Source: Paenibacillus sp. sptzw28 (GTDB taxonomy: Bacteria; Bacillota; Bacilli; Paenibacillales; Paenibacillaceae). Taken from it: a stretch of 64,000 nucleotides of DNA. Positions within the stretch are counted from its first letter, which is position 1. Each line of letters begins with the position of its first letter. The notes under the pieces are model-generated. The model was not told the DNA's origin. It made no database searches and worked only from the letters and a program-made list of their open reading frames with translations. A program made the position numbers and the translations under genes. Positions 7,486 through 16,642 of this stretch are shown here, one piece after another. The stretch spans positions 1,383,501-1,447,500 of the forward strand of contig NZ_CP080545.1 in the NCBI RefSeq assembly GCF_019550795.1. The letters run 5' to 3'.

Positions 7486-9252
7486 ATGGCTCTACCGAAG
7501 CATTTGGGCGTCACTACAAAATTCGTACTTACTTTTATATCCATCCTGACGGTATCGATGTCGTTCATGGGCTATATTCTGTATTACCAGTCCTCTCAGG
7601 CGGCCATCGCACAGGGGCAAATTCTCATGATGCAGAACGTGCTGCAAATGAGGAACAGCATGTCTCAAAAAGCGGACATGGTCCAGAACCTGTCTCAAAT
7701 CATTGCCTTTGATCCGAAAATACAAAATTTCCTCGGGACTACTTTTTCGGGCGAACCATTCCAATTGATTGATTACCGATACAACATCGCTCCGATTTTG
7801 GGTAATCTAATGCTTCAGAACACCTATATACACGCAATGCGGATCTTCATGGCCAATAACGAGATACCGGAACTGTACGACAGTTTCTACCATCTGAAGC
7901 GTGTGCAGTCAGACCCGTGGTATGCTTCGTTCACCCATTCAACGGCGGTGGGAGATTGGCAGGGGCTTCATACGGAGAAGAGCTTTATCGGCACTTTCGA
8001 CGCAAGCGTCCAGAAGAAGGTATTCACTTACGACCGAAAGATCTTTTCGTCCAATAGTACGGCGTTGGCCGGCGTTCTGGAGATCGAGGTCGATCGCGGC
8101 GTTCTGTTCGATGGGCTGAAAAATCCGCAAAGCGCGCATTTCGGCAGCATCTTCGTCGTTGACCGCCGCGGTGAGATCGTATCGGATAACGTGCCTCAGC
8201 TGGCAGGAGAATCCGCCAAGTCGCTCGGACTGCCGATACCTGAGCAGGGCACCGAGATCAACAAAATTATGGACGTTAAGGGAGTACGATCGATTGTGAT
8301 TTCAGTCCCGCTCGGCGGGCCGGAGCTTTACGTTACAGGCGTCTTTCCCGTCAGTCCTTTCATCGAGAGCATGAGGCTTTCGCTGAAATGGATCATCGTG
8401 ATCCTCTTATCCTCGTTGATCCTGCTCAGCGGCATAGTCACCTTTATTACCCATGCGCTTCTGCGTCGGATGAAAGTGCTCGTAAAAGCGATGAAGCAAG
8501 TACGGGAAGGATCGCTGGACGTATCTGTCCCGGTCGTAGCGAACGACGAGTTCAGCCAGATGGCGGTCAGCTTTAATCTGATGACAGCCCGCATTCACGA
8601 TCTGGTCGAGACGGTCTACAAAAGCCGCATTATGGAGAAAGAAGCGGAGCTGCGGGTGCTCGAATCGCAGATCAATCCGCATTTTCTCTACAATACCTTA
8701 GCGACGATTTCCTGGGTGGCGCGCAAAGTGCGTTCGTCCGAGATCGCGCATCTGTCCAATTCGTTGGCCAAATTTTACCGTCTGGTGTTGAATAAAGGCA
8801 AGTCTGCCATACTCGTAAAGGATGAAATCGAGATGGTCAAGGCTTACCTGGAAATACAGAAGTTCCGTTTCGAGAATATGTTTGATGCGGAGTTCCGCAT
8901 CGACGATCGTGTTCTTCCTTATATTGTCCCGAAAAATATTTTGCAGCCTCTCGTGGAGAACGCATTGTCGCACGGCATCGAACCGAAACGCAGTCACGGT
9001 ACGATCGTGATCGAAGCCGGCCTGCATGAGGAGAATATCGTTTTCCGCATCATCGACGACGGAGTCGGCATGGCTCCGGACCAAGTTCGGGCGGTGCTGA
9101 AAGGAAAGATCCGCCGGACGAGCGGAAGCGGCTATGCGGTTAAAAATATTATCGAACGATTAAACGGTTATTACGGCAACGATTACAAGCTTGAATTGTT
9201 CAGCCGGCCGGGAATCGGTACGGTCTTTACCATTACACTGCCGAAGGAGTGA
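7486..9252 (+). CDS. Sensor histidine kinase, YesM family
   Basis: About 588 residues. A membrane segment at residues 12-35, an extracellular sensor region of about 260 residues, a second membrane segment near 300-325 and a HAMP linker precede a HisKA_7TM/YesM-type core with ESQINPHFLYNTL (phosphoacceptor His) and an ATPase domain (PLVENALSHGIEP, DDGVGMAP, GSGYAVKNI). ATG 7486 is preferred because GAGGTG lies 7 nt upstream; the earlier ATG at 7471 has no ribosome site and overlaps that motif. It probably senses a sugar or its binding protein and phosphorylates the AraC-type regulator encoded 7 bp downstream, to control the neighbouring importer. Confidence 0.88.
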   Translation: MALPKHLGVTTKFVLTFISILTVSMSFMGYILYYQSSQAAIAQGQILMMQNVLQMRNSMSQKADMVQNLSQIIAFDPKIQNFLGTTFSGEPFQLIDYRYNIAPILGNLMLQNTYIHAMRIFMANNEIPELYDSFYHLKRVQSDPWYASFTHSTAVGDWQGLHTEKSFIGTFDASVQKKVFTYDRKIFSSNSTALAGVLEIEVDRGVLFDGLKNPQSAHFGSIFVVDRRGEIVSDNVPQLAGESAKSLGLPIPEQGTEINKIMDVKGVRSIVISVPLGGPELYVTGVFPVSPFIESMRLSLKWIIVILLSSLILLSGIVTFITHALLRRMKVLVKAMKQVREGSLDVSVPVVANDEFSQMAVSFNLMTARIHDLVETVYKSRIMEKEAELRVLESQINPHFLYNTLATISWVARKVRSSEIAHLSNSLAKFYRLVLNKGKSAILVKDEIEMVKAYLEIQKFRFENMFDAEFRIDDRVLPYIVPKNILQPLVENALSHGIEPKRSHGTIVIEAGLHEENIVFRIIDDGVGMAPDQVRAVLKGKIRRTSGSGYAVKNIIERLNGYYGNDYKLELFSRPGIGTVFTITLPKE

Positions 9253-9259
9253 GATACCC

Positions 9260-10813
9260 TTGTTTTCCTTGATGATTGTGGAAGATGAACGATGGGAACG
9301 GGAGGGCCTCGTCGAGTTCCTCGATTGGCAGGCTCTTGGGATCGAAGTAATTGGAACCGCTTTCGACGGCTTGGACGGATTCGAGAAGGCGCTCACGCTG
9401 CGTCCGGATATTATCATTACTGATATCCGTATGCCGGGAATGAACGGGCTTGAGATGGCCGGCCGCATCCGCGAACAGCTCCCCGACGTGCGTTTCGTCG
9501 TTCTCACGGGATACAACGAATTTGATTATACCCGGGAAGCTATCTTCCTGCATGTGGACGACTATGTGCTCAAACCGGTGGAAGAGGAGGATATGAGGAA
9601 CGCGATGGCAAGAGTCCTCAAGGAATGCGAGCTTAGCCGGAGCAGGCGGCAGGACAATGAGCGGCTGCTGGATATGCTTCAATTTGGAGCGCGCATGGCA
9701 GCGGAGAAGCGGCTCGCGGAACTGCTCCATAACCGGATCGATGAGGAGCAGTCGGAGCAGGAGCTTCTCGCGGGCGCGGAAGAACTCCGGGCAGATTCTT
9801 ATGATGTGTTGGTCATCGCTCCAACGGACTCGGTCATTCGTGAAGAAACGGTCCGAAGGCAGATCGGCAGTCCGTGCTTCTTGATAAGCTGCGAAGAGAT
9901 TCCCGGCGCAACAGCCGTGATCCTTCCAAACCCCGGACCAGAAACGGTATCGTCGGAAACAGCTGCGGACCTTCTGATCAAGGAATGGAGGGATGTGCTT
10001 CCCTCTTTGCCGGCGATCGGGATCGGAATGACGGCGGGCGGTCTCTCCATGCTGAAAGAGTCTTATCGGCAGGCACTAAATGCCGCCAAGTACGGGTTGT
10101 TTTACGGACATGGAGGCGTCATTACCGCCGAGTGGGAGAAAAAGGCGAGACTTCGGTTCTCCAAGCAGGTCGGGAAATTTCTAGCCGCTTGGCATGAGAT
10201 GTCCCGGCAGCTTCGGCTTCACCTTCTGGCTCTGCAAGAGAAAGAAGTCCAAATGCAGCTTGAAGCCATGATCAAGTCCATTACGGATGCCCCCGGCGCC
10301 TATGTCGCCGCTCTGCTGAAAGCACTCATCATCGAGCTTTCGGTGCTCGCGGACGGAGAGGGAGGGAACAAAGGGAGCATCCAGCAGCTGCTCGCAATGA
10401 ACCGCCTTCCTGACATGCATGACTATGTGCGGAATTATATAAGCGATATCATGCATCTCCTGGAAGAAAAAAAGAAAAATAAAGATAAATATATCATCGA
10501 CAAGGTAATCCGCCTGATTGACGAGCGGTACGGATCAGGCGAACTCAGCCTGACTGTGCTGGCGGACGAGGTGTTCGTCTCTCCGAATCATCTGAATACG
10601 ATGTTCAAGAAAATAACGGGAAGAACGGTTCACCAATACTTGGCGGATATCCGGATGAGCAAGGCCGAGGAACTGCTCCGCACGACCAAGCTCAAAGTAT
10701 CCGAAATCGCAGGCAGCATCGGGATGTCCAACATTTCTTATTTCTGCTCGATATTTAAGCAGGAGTTCGGGATGAGTCCGGGTGAATACCAGGAATTGAT
10801 GCAGCGGCAATGA
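9260..10813 (+). CDS. Response regulator with AraC DNA-binding domain, YesN family
   Basis: 517 residues. Receiver domain at residues 1-120 (MIVEDERWERE, phosphoacceptor Asp in ITDIRMPG, TGYNEF, Lys in YVLKPV). A long middle region follows, then an AraC double helix-turn-helix at the end (LSLTVLADEVFVSPNHLNTMF, and VSEIAGSIGMSNISYFCSIF). TTG 9260 was chosen: GAAGGAG lies 10-16 nt upstream and overlaps the end of the kinase gene, and the receiver fold starts at once. It is translated from the same mRNA as the kinase and should bind DNA near importer genes when phosphorylated. Confidence 0.88.
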   Translation: MFSLMIVEDERWEREGLVEFLDWQALGIEVIGTAFDGLDGFEKALTLRPDIIITDIRMPGMNGLEMAGRIREQLPDVRFVVLTGYNEFDYTREAIFLHVDDYVLKPVEEEDMRNAMARVLKECELSRSRRQDNERLLDMLQFGARMAAEKRLAELLHNRIDEEQSEQELLAGAEELRADSYDVLVIAPTDSVIREETVRRQIGSPCFLISCEEIPGATAVILPNPGPETVSSETAADLLIKEWRDVLPSLPAIGIGMTAGGLSMLKESYRQALNAAKYGLFYGHGGVITAEWEKKARLRFSKQVGKFLAAWHEMSRQLRLHLLALQEKEVQMQLEAMIKSITDAPGAYVAALLKALIIELSVLADGEGGNKGSIQQLLAMNRLPDMHDYVRNYISDIMHLLEEKKKNKDKYIIDKVIRLIDERYGSGELSLTVLADEVFVSPNHLNTMFKKITGRTVHQYLADIRMSKAEELLRTTKLKVSEIAGSIGMSNISYFCSIFKQEFGMSPGEYQELMQRQ

Positions 10814-10826
10814 AAGGGGCTCGAAA

Positions 10827-12545
10827 ATGAATAGGAAACCGGTCATCGTCTTGCCCGGTATTCTGGCGCTGCTGGTACTGACCTTGCTGTTCGCCGTTCC
10901 TGCGGCATGGCTGCAGAGAGCCGGCTGGCCGGGCAGCGCCGGGCAGGGCGGCGGCGGCACAGCACAGACGCCCAAAGCCGGCACTGCTCCCATTGGGAAG
11001 GGAGACTTGTCCTGGAAGCAGGATACGTCTCCGTTTACGTTCACGCAGTATTTCTACGGCAATTGGGCGACCGATTACTTGTGGAAAGATCAATATGACA
11101 TGAAGCTGACTGAGGCGAAGACAGGTGTCCGGATTGACCGGAAGCTGGCCGTCGGCAGCGACGACGATTATTTAAACATGATGATCGCAACCGGCAATTT
11201 GCCCGATTCGATTATGCTCGACTGGAATAACCCTGCCGTGTCGAAGCTGATCAATGACGGACTTGTCTACTCGATGAACGATCTGATCGACAAATACGCG
11301 CCCGAGTTTTGGAAAATGCTTGACCCGGAGATGGTGAAATATCATTCGGTTAACGGCCAGCTATGGTACCTGCCCAATAATTACGAATCGGAGAACCGGC
11401 TGAAGAACGGCGCACCGATCGTTTCCATTCGGCCATGGTTTATCCGCAAGGATATTTACGAGGCACTCGGGAGCCCGAAGGTCGAAACGGTGGAGGATTT
11501 GCTCCATGTACTGGAACAGGCGAAGCGAATTCATCCGGATCTCAGTCCGGTCGGGCTCGATTTCTTCGATGTCACCAAAAACGGCTTCGAGGGAAGCTTG
11601 TCGATGGATTATTTGATCTATTCCTTCTCACCGAGGCTGCTTGAAGAGCGCATCAAGGACGACAGCAAGATCGTCGAATACCCGATGCGAAGCGCAGGCT
11701 TCATCAACGCGTTCCGGTTTCTCAATACGCTGTACCGCAAAGGACTGCTTGACTCGAAACTGCTGATCACCAAGCAGGAACAGTACATGGACGCCATGAA
11801 CCACGGATCGTTTATCGTTGCGTCTCAGTATATCAGCGATATGTTCCGGAAATTCAACCCGCTCATCGCAAACACACTCGGTCCGGACAAGCAATATGTG
11901 GAACTGGCCGGCTTGAGTGCAAACGGGCACGAACCGCGCTATCCGGCGACCCGGCTGCTTGGCTGGCAGGGTTTGTTCATTACGAAAAAAGCGAAGCATC
12001 CCGAAAGGATTATCAGGTTCGCCGAATATGCCTGGTCCGATGAAGGACAGATGGATTTACGCTACGGCAAGGAAGGGGAGACGTACGAGATGGTGGACGG
12101 TCTCCCGCAGTACACGCCGGATGTACGCAATCTGATGAACAGGGACATCAATGCGTGGACTCGAAAGTACGGATTTAACGACTCAACGCTGCTTTGGCGG
12201 GAAGGCAAGCTTTGGGACGAGGCGGATCTTCGGGATTTGATCCTGTCACGGACGGATGAATACAATGCGGCGATGAAGCTGCAGCGGTTCAATTATGACG
12301 ATTACGCGCTCGGTATGGAAAATCTCGAGCCGGACAGCACCTCGCCGGAAGGAGTCATCAACGCCAACATCAAGGATTTGTGGAACAAAACGATTCCACT
12401 GCTTGTGATGGCCGCTTCCGACCGCGAATTCAATACCGTTTACAGCGACTTTATCGACCAAATCGACAAGCTCGGAGCGGATCGTGTGGAAAAGCTGATG
12501 TATCAGCGGCACCTGCTGGATCTGAAGAAGAAAGGCCTTAGATAA
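10827..12545 (+). CDS. Solute-binding-like protein with an N-terminal membrane anchor and no lipobox
   Basis: 572 residues, 13 bp after the response regulator. A hydrophobic stretch at residues 6-28 is followed by AWLQRAGWPG; no cysteine is present at its end, so it is not a lipoprotein but a signal-anchored or cleaved secreted protein. The rest has the fold pattern of family-1 sugar-binding proteins (DNLPDSIMLDWN-like segment near residue 130, GLFITKKAKHPERIIRFAEYAWS near 385). Because it is fused by operon structure to the kinase and regulator rather than to permeases, it may act as a sensing partner of the kinase. That role is inference; a plain importer component is the alternative. Confidence 0.75.
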   Translation: MNRKPVIVLPGILALLVLTLLFAVPAAWLQRAGWPGSAGQGGGGTAQTPKAGTAPIGKGDLSWKQDTSPFTFTQYFYGNWATDYLWKDQYDMKLTEAKTGVRIDRKLAVGSDDDYLNMMIATGNLPDSIMLDWNNPAVSKLINDGLVYSMNDLIDKYAPEFWKMLDPEMVKYHSVNGQLWYLPNNYESENRLKNGAPIVSIRPWFIRKDIYEALGSPKVETVEDLLHVLEQAKRIHPDLSPVGLDFFDVTKNGFEGSLSMDYLIYSFSPRLLEERIKDDSKIVEYPMRSAGFINAFRFLNTLYRKGLLDSKLLITKQEQYMDAMNHGSFIVASQYISDMFRKFNPLIANTLGPDKQYVELAGLSANGHEPRYPATRLLGWQGLFITKKAKHPERIIRFAEYAWSDEGQMDLRYGKEGETYEMVDGLPQYTPDVRNLMNRDINAWTRKYGFNDSTLLWREGKLWDEADLRDLILSRTDEYNAAMKLQRFNYDDYALGMENLEPDSTSPEGVINANIKDLWNKTIPLLVMAASDREFNTVYSDFIDQIDKLGADRVEKLMYQRHLLDLKKKGLR

Positions 12546-12658
12546 TCGGCGCCCGGCGAGATCAATTTCACAGCGGCGTTTTCACGCCGAGGCGGGAACG
12601 TTACGATTACGGCATGTTGGTGCAGCTGAGGCGCGCGGGCATCAACGTAATAATTACG

Positions 12659-12696
12659 AAAGGCCTGCTGTGAGAAACATTACAGCGGGCCTTTTT
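12659..12696 (+). terminator. Intrinsic terminator of the kinase-regulator-binding protein operon
   Basis: AAAGGCCTGCTGT pairs with ACAGCGGGCCTTT (one G-U), followed by TTC. The 110 bp between the stop at 12545 and this stem hold no convincing gene. Confidence 0.7.
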
Positions 12697-12833
12697 CGGC
12701 TGTTTACACTAAAACAGGCAGTCATGTGTAGGAATATCATAGTCGTCATGCTCAGCCAGCGGGTACCATGAAAAGGAGAATGCCTGCGGCATCCGGTTCT
12801 TCTTGATTGTTGCTTGTTAATACGTCAATCCCG

Positions 12834-13649
12834 TTAATGCGGTCCTGTGACAATATGCTCGGAGCCGCAGGGTCCGCCGCTCTCGCTCATTTCAATCTCA
12901 AACTCGCTCCCGTCGTGACGATAAAGCGGTTTATACCAGTGGCTGATTCTGATATCTTTCTCACTGGCGTAGTGGCATATAAAAGCACGCCGGAAGCGGT
13001 CATCCGAGGTGTTCGGATAGGAGCCGTGAATGAGGCTGCCGTTGAAGAACAGTACGTCGCCCGCCTTCATGTCCATAGGCACTGGGGAATAGCCTGGCGG
13101 TACATCAACTTCATCGCGCGTGAATGAGACGGAAGGGTCGGCTTCGTGCGGACACTGCACTTCCAGCTGATTCGATTTCGGCACGACAACCATGCCGCCG
13201 TTATCCCGGTCCGCATCGTCGACCGCGACCCATGCTGCGATACACGTACCCGGTTCTACAAGCAGGTAGAAATTGTCCTGATGCAGCGCCTGTCCTTTGG
13301 CGCCCGGAGGCTTGAAATAGAACATCGACTGGGCGGCAACGGGCGCAGCATCAAACAGATCAGCAAGAGCATTCAGAACTTTCGGGTGCAGCATATACGA
13401 TTTGGACAGCTCATCGAATCGGTGCGGATGCATCATTCGAGGGTACTGCTTCAGGATGTCCCCGCCTGATTCCTCTGGTCCAACGGGCCGGTAATATTGG
13501 GCGGGAGCATCCGCGTGCAGCTTCATAAAGTGTTCCCGCAATCTCGCTGCATCTTCCGCAAACAATCCGCGCAGCAGTAAATAACCTTCTTGATCAAACT
13601 GCTTCTTCTGCTCAGGACTCAGAACGTTGCCGAGCTTTGCCGTAGTCAT
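12834..13649 (-). CDS. Phytanoyl-CoA dioxygenase (PhyH) family Fe(II)/2-oxoglutarate oxygenase
   Basis: 271 residues. The facial triad is visible as HQD (in ALHQDNFYLL, about residue 130) and a distal His in SLIHGSYPN, with the 2-oxoglutarate-binding Arg in RFRRAFICHY. GGMVVVPKSNQ between them is also typical. Such enzymes hydroxylate a small organic substrate in the cytoplasm; the substrate here is not evident. ATG at 13649 was chosen because AGGAGGG lies 7 nt upstream; a GTG 21 bp earlier would include the ribosome site. It diverges from an AraC regulator across an 83-bp gap, which suggests that regulator controls it. Confidence 0.85.
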   Translation of the reverse strand: MTTAKLGNVLSPEQKKQFDQEGYLLLRGLFAEDAARLREHFMKLHADAPAQYYRPVGPEESGGDILKQYPRMMHPHRFDELSKSYMLHPKVLNALADLFDAAPVAAQSMFYFKPPGAKGQALHQDNFYLLVEPGTCIAAWVAVDDADRDNGGMVVVPKSNQLEVQCPHEADPSVSFTRDEVDVPPGYSPVPMDMKAGDVLFFNGSLIHGSYPNTSDDRFRRAFICHYASEKDIRISHWYKPLYRHDGSEFEIEMSESGGPCGSEHIVTGPH

Positions 13650-13732
13650 AAAACAGCCCTCCTGGTTCACGTTTTATTAGACTTGCTGTATCATGATTAT
13701 AAAACGGTATTGGGGCTGGAGGAATAAACGGA

Positions 13733-14602
13733 ATGGCTGAATATCTGGATGATTCTGCTGTCGACTTGTACACGCTGAATCCCGGCATCATACTTGCAGG
13801 CGATTATATGCAGCCGCATGGCTACCGTACCCGGCGGCCTGAAGGAACAAGAGACTGGCTGATTACTTTTACCTATGGGGGCAGGGGAAGCTTCGGCACG
13901 GATGAGGGGCGCTCCGAATGCCGCGAAGGCGATGTCGTGCTGCTTCGGCCGGGCGTGAGACACGACTATGAGACGCCTGAGGGGGAGGTGTGGCGTTTTG
14001 TCTGGGCCCATTTTCTGCCAGAACCGGGCTGGGTTGATTTGCTTCAGCTCCCCCATAAGAAGGGCGAGCTGCTTCAGCTTCACGTCGAACAGCCGGTTGT
14101 CCGCGAGCGGCTTCTAACCGCGTTCCGCCGGGTTATACGCGACAGCACGGACGCGGATCCTCTTCAACAGAGGCTTGCTGCGAACGCTCTGGAAGAGGTG
14201 GCTCTGCTGCTTGGCCGGTATACCGCCAGGTTCGAGAGAAGCATGATGGACACGCGGATCCGCCAGACGCTTGATTATTTAAGCGAGAATTTGAAAAATC
14301 GGCATACGATCGGATCGCTTGCGGAGCGGGCGGCGCTGTCACCTTCGAGGTTCGCTCATTTGTTCAAACAGGAAACAGGCGATTCCGTCATCGAAACACT
14401 GCTGAAGATGAGGCTTCGCCATGCGGTGAGGCTGCTTGAACGAACCTCACTGCCAATCGCGCAGGTTGCGGAGGATGTCGGCTTCGCGGACTCGTTCTAC
14501 TTTACGAAGCAGTTCTCGGCATTGTACGGCCAGAGCCCGAGCGCATTCCGCAAATCGGCTGGCCAACGGAGCCGACAGATCGAGGCGGAAACAGATGACT
14601 AA
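13733..14602 (+). CDS. AraC family transcriptional regulator, AraC arm/cupin type
   Basis: 289 residues. The N-terminal ligand domain has DWLITFTYGGRGSF and CREGDVVLLRPGVRHDYETPEG (residues 40-85), and the C-terminal 100 residues carry two helix-turn-helix motifs (TIGSLAERAALSPSRFAHLFKQE and IAQVAEDVGFADSFYFTKQFSALYGQSPSAFR). The arrangement is that of AraC/MelR-like sugar-responsive activators. It is transcribed divergently from the dioxygenase gene, and the short shared gap probably holds its operator. The ribosome site GGAGGAA precedes the ATG. The effector is unknown. Confidence 0.85.
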   Translation: MAEYLDDSAVDLYTLNPGIILAGDYMQPHGYRTRRPEGTRDWLITFTYGGRGSFGTDEGRSECREGDVVLLRPGVRHDYETPEGEVWRFVWAHFLPEPGWVDLLQLPHKKGELLQLHVEQPVVRERLLTAFRRVIRDSTDADPLQQRLAANALEEVALLLGRYTARFERSMMDTRIRQTLDYLSENLKNRHTIGSLAERAALSPSRFAHLFKQETGDSVIETLLKMRLRHAVRLLERTSLPIAQVAEDVGFADSFYFTKQFSALYGQSPSAFRKSAGQRSRQIEAETDD

Positions 14603-14666
14603 GTATGCAAGCGTTATTTCACTTGTCCAGCCCCCTGGATGTATTCATATCTCCCAACCGTTCGAT

Positions 14667-14704
14667 CCGCTGAATGATGCGGCCCATTGGTTCAGCGGTT
14701 TTCG
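14667..14704 (+). terminator. Intrinsic terminator after the AraC gene
   Basis: CCGCTGAA (14667-14674) and TTCAGCGG (14691-14698) form an 8-bp stem followed by TTTTCG. Confidence 0.6.
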
Positions 14705-14790
14705 ATATATATAATTTTCAGATTACGCCAACCGATTCTTGCTTACACCCTACTTTAAATAGTGAATCCCTTCAAAGGAGAGCCGCTGCA

Positions 14791-16434
14791 ATGACTGGTG
14801 CCAATGTGAATATGGATGAGGCGCTTGTGCGCCGATACTCCAAGAGAGTGTTCAGTTTCGCACTCGCGAGAACCGGGAACAGGCAGGAGGCTGAAGATTT
14901 GGCGCAGGAAATCGCAATTGCGCTGATTCAATCGCTTAGACCGGGCCGTGAAATCGATAATATGGATGCGTGGGTGCAGCGGATTTGCAGCTTCACTTGG
15001 TCCAATTACGTGGCCAAGCATAAGCGTCACTGGCGCAGCGATGCAAGCATCGACGAAATCGTGGTGGCGAGCGGGGATCCTTCCCCGCCGGAGATGCTGG
15101 TAGTGGATGAAACGATGCATCTGCTGCAGCGGGAGGTCGCGTTTCTTACCAAACGGCACCGCGAAATTACGGTGATGCATTATTTTCACAGCATGAATGT
15201 TCAGCAGATTGCCGCCACCCTCCATATTCCGCCCGGTACGGTGAAATGGCACTTATTTGAAGCGAGGAAAAAACTGAAAGAAGGGTTGAGTATGTCAATA
15301 TCCAAAGAACAGCTGAGCTACAAGCCGCTTCGGCTTGGTGTCGGGCATTGCGGTACACCGGGTCCAAAAGAGGAACCAAACAGCTATTTCACTTCGCTTC
15401 TGGCCGGTAATATCGCGATTGCGGCCTATGACCGTCCGCTCACTATCGATGAAATTGCCAGGAAAGTGGGTGCTGCCAGCGCTTATGTGGAGGAGCATGT
15501 CGAGAAGCTAAAGTATTCCGAGCTGATGCTGCAAACCGGCGGAGGCAGATTTCAGACGAACTTTTTAATCCGGAATATGAGGAGTCATCAACAGGAATCA
15601 GCATTTCTTAAATTGAAAGCGGAAGAAATCGCGGCCGACTTTCTGCAGGCAATCGCTTCACGGCTTGAAGCGATAAAGGGTATCTGTTTTCACGGAAATC
15701 GGACTAATGAAAAATTCTTACTCTGGTGGCTTATTCCTTTTACCGTGCATAACCAGTATTGCAGCGTTAAAGATGCGGCATATCACGCGGCTAGCGGCCC
15801 GATCGAACGCCCCGATGGCGGCCGGTATATTGCCGTTGGCGACATTAAATACGATGAAGATGCCTACAAGGTGGAAGTAGAGAATCGGGAAATAGTAAGG
15901 AAATACGCCACAAACGGTATTAAATTTCGCGAAAATGGAGGCAATCTGTGCGGACTGCAGATGGAGTCTTGGTGGTCGGGTATGACATGGCGTGAGTTTG
16001 ACGGACCTGATTTGACGGATTTGGGACGAATAGCCGAGGCCATTGATAACGGCAGGGAGAGCTCCGATTACGATAAGCTGACGATCAGCCGGATGGCGGA
16101 AAAGGGTTTAGTAACCGTAGAAGACGGACAGCCAGTCATTCAAATACCGTTTCTTCGAAAATCGCAGTACGAGAAGCTTATGATCATCCTCGAAGAAGCT
16201 ATGAATGAGATTGAAGCAGGGAAGAAGCTCGAATCGGTTCTTGACGGATTTGTCGCCATATGGGAGAAGCTGGCTCCATCTCATATATCAAAGCGGGAGA
16301 TCAATTATTTCGTCTTGAACCAGGGGATGGGAATCGTCTTCGCGATTATGGAAGCATTGGTTCGGCTCGGCCAATTGAAAGAGCCGCTGCACAATGAGAT
16401 GCAGCGGCTGACGACGATGGTGTGGGAGAAATAA
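14791..16434 (+). CDS. ECF-type sigma factor with a long C-terminal extension
   Basis: 547 residues. Residues 8-80 form sigma region 2 (RYSKRVFSFALARTGN, EAEDLAQEIAIAL, MDAWVQRICSFTWSNYV) and residues 110-165 region 4 (TKRHREITVMHYFHSMNVQQIAATLHIPPGTVKWHLFEARKKL). A normal ECF factor would end there. About 380 more residues follow: a winged-helix-like part (LTIDEIARKVGAASAYVEEHVEKL, residues 215-245) and a long domain I cannot place, rich in Trp and charged residues. The start at 14791 has AAAGGAGAG upstream. No anti-sigma gene is adjacent, so the extension may itself control the sigma part. The target genes are unknown. Confidence 0.8.
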   Translation: MTGANVNMDEALVRRYSKRVFSFALARTGNRQEAEDLAQEIAIALIQSLRPGREIDNMDAWVQRICSFTWSNYVAKHKRHWRSDASIDEIVVASGDPSPPEMLVVDETMHLLQREVAFLTKRHREITVMHYFHSMNVQQIAATLHIPPGTVKWHLFEARKKLKEGLSMSISKEQLSYKPLRLGVGHCGTPGPKEEPNSYFTSLLAGNIAIAAYDRPLTIDEIARKVGAASAYVEEHVEKLKYSELMLQTGGGRFQTNFLIRNMRSHQQESAFLKLKAEEIAADFLQAIASRLEAIKGICFHGNRTNEKFLLWWLIPFTVHNQYCSVKDAAYHAASGPIERPDGGRYIAVGDIKYDEDAYKVEVENREIVRKYATNGIKFRENGGNLCGLQMESWWSGMTWREFDGPDLTDLGRIAEAIDNGRESSDYDKLTISRMAEKGLVTVEDGQPVIQIPFLRKSQYEKLMIILEEAMNEIEAGKKLESVLDGFVAIWEKLAPSHISKREINYFVLNQGMGIVFAIMEALVRLGQLKEPLHNEMQRLTTMVWEK

Positions 16435-16461
16435 TATCTTAAGAAACGTGAGTGTAGTACG

Positions 16462-16505
16462 CCCGCTTTCCCCTGGTCTTTACCAGGGCAGCGGGTTATT
16501 TTCAT
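16462..16505 (+). terminator. Intrinsic terminator after the sigma factor
   Basis: CCCGCT (16462) pairs with AGCGGG, and inside it CCCTGG pairs with CCAGGG; TTATTTTC follows. The convergent pirin gene may use the same region. Confidence 0.75.
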
Positions 16506-16642
16506 AGTCAATATAAATTTATCCGCGTAAATTCGGCAAAGCGCGAGTCCAAGTCCGCGGGTCCGCTCCGGTGATATATACGGCTGGCATAGCCGGCAGC
16601 CCCTTTTTCATGGTAGCTTGCCGGCCGCCGCACCGTCAATCA

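Noticed and set aside
12546..12658. Possible gene remnant before the terminator (YDYGMLVQLRRAGINVI in one frame)
   Set aside because: Only about 35 codons with no start, no ribosome site and no family; it could be chance.
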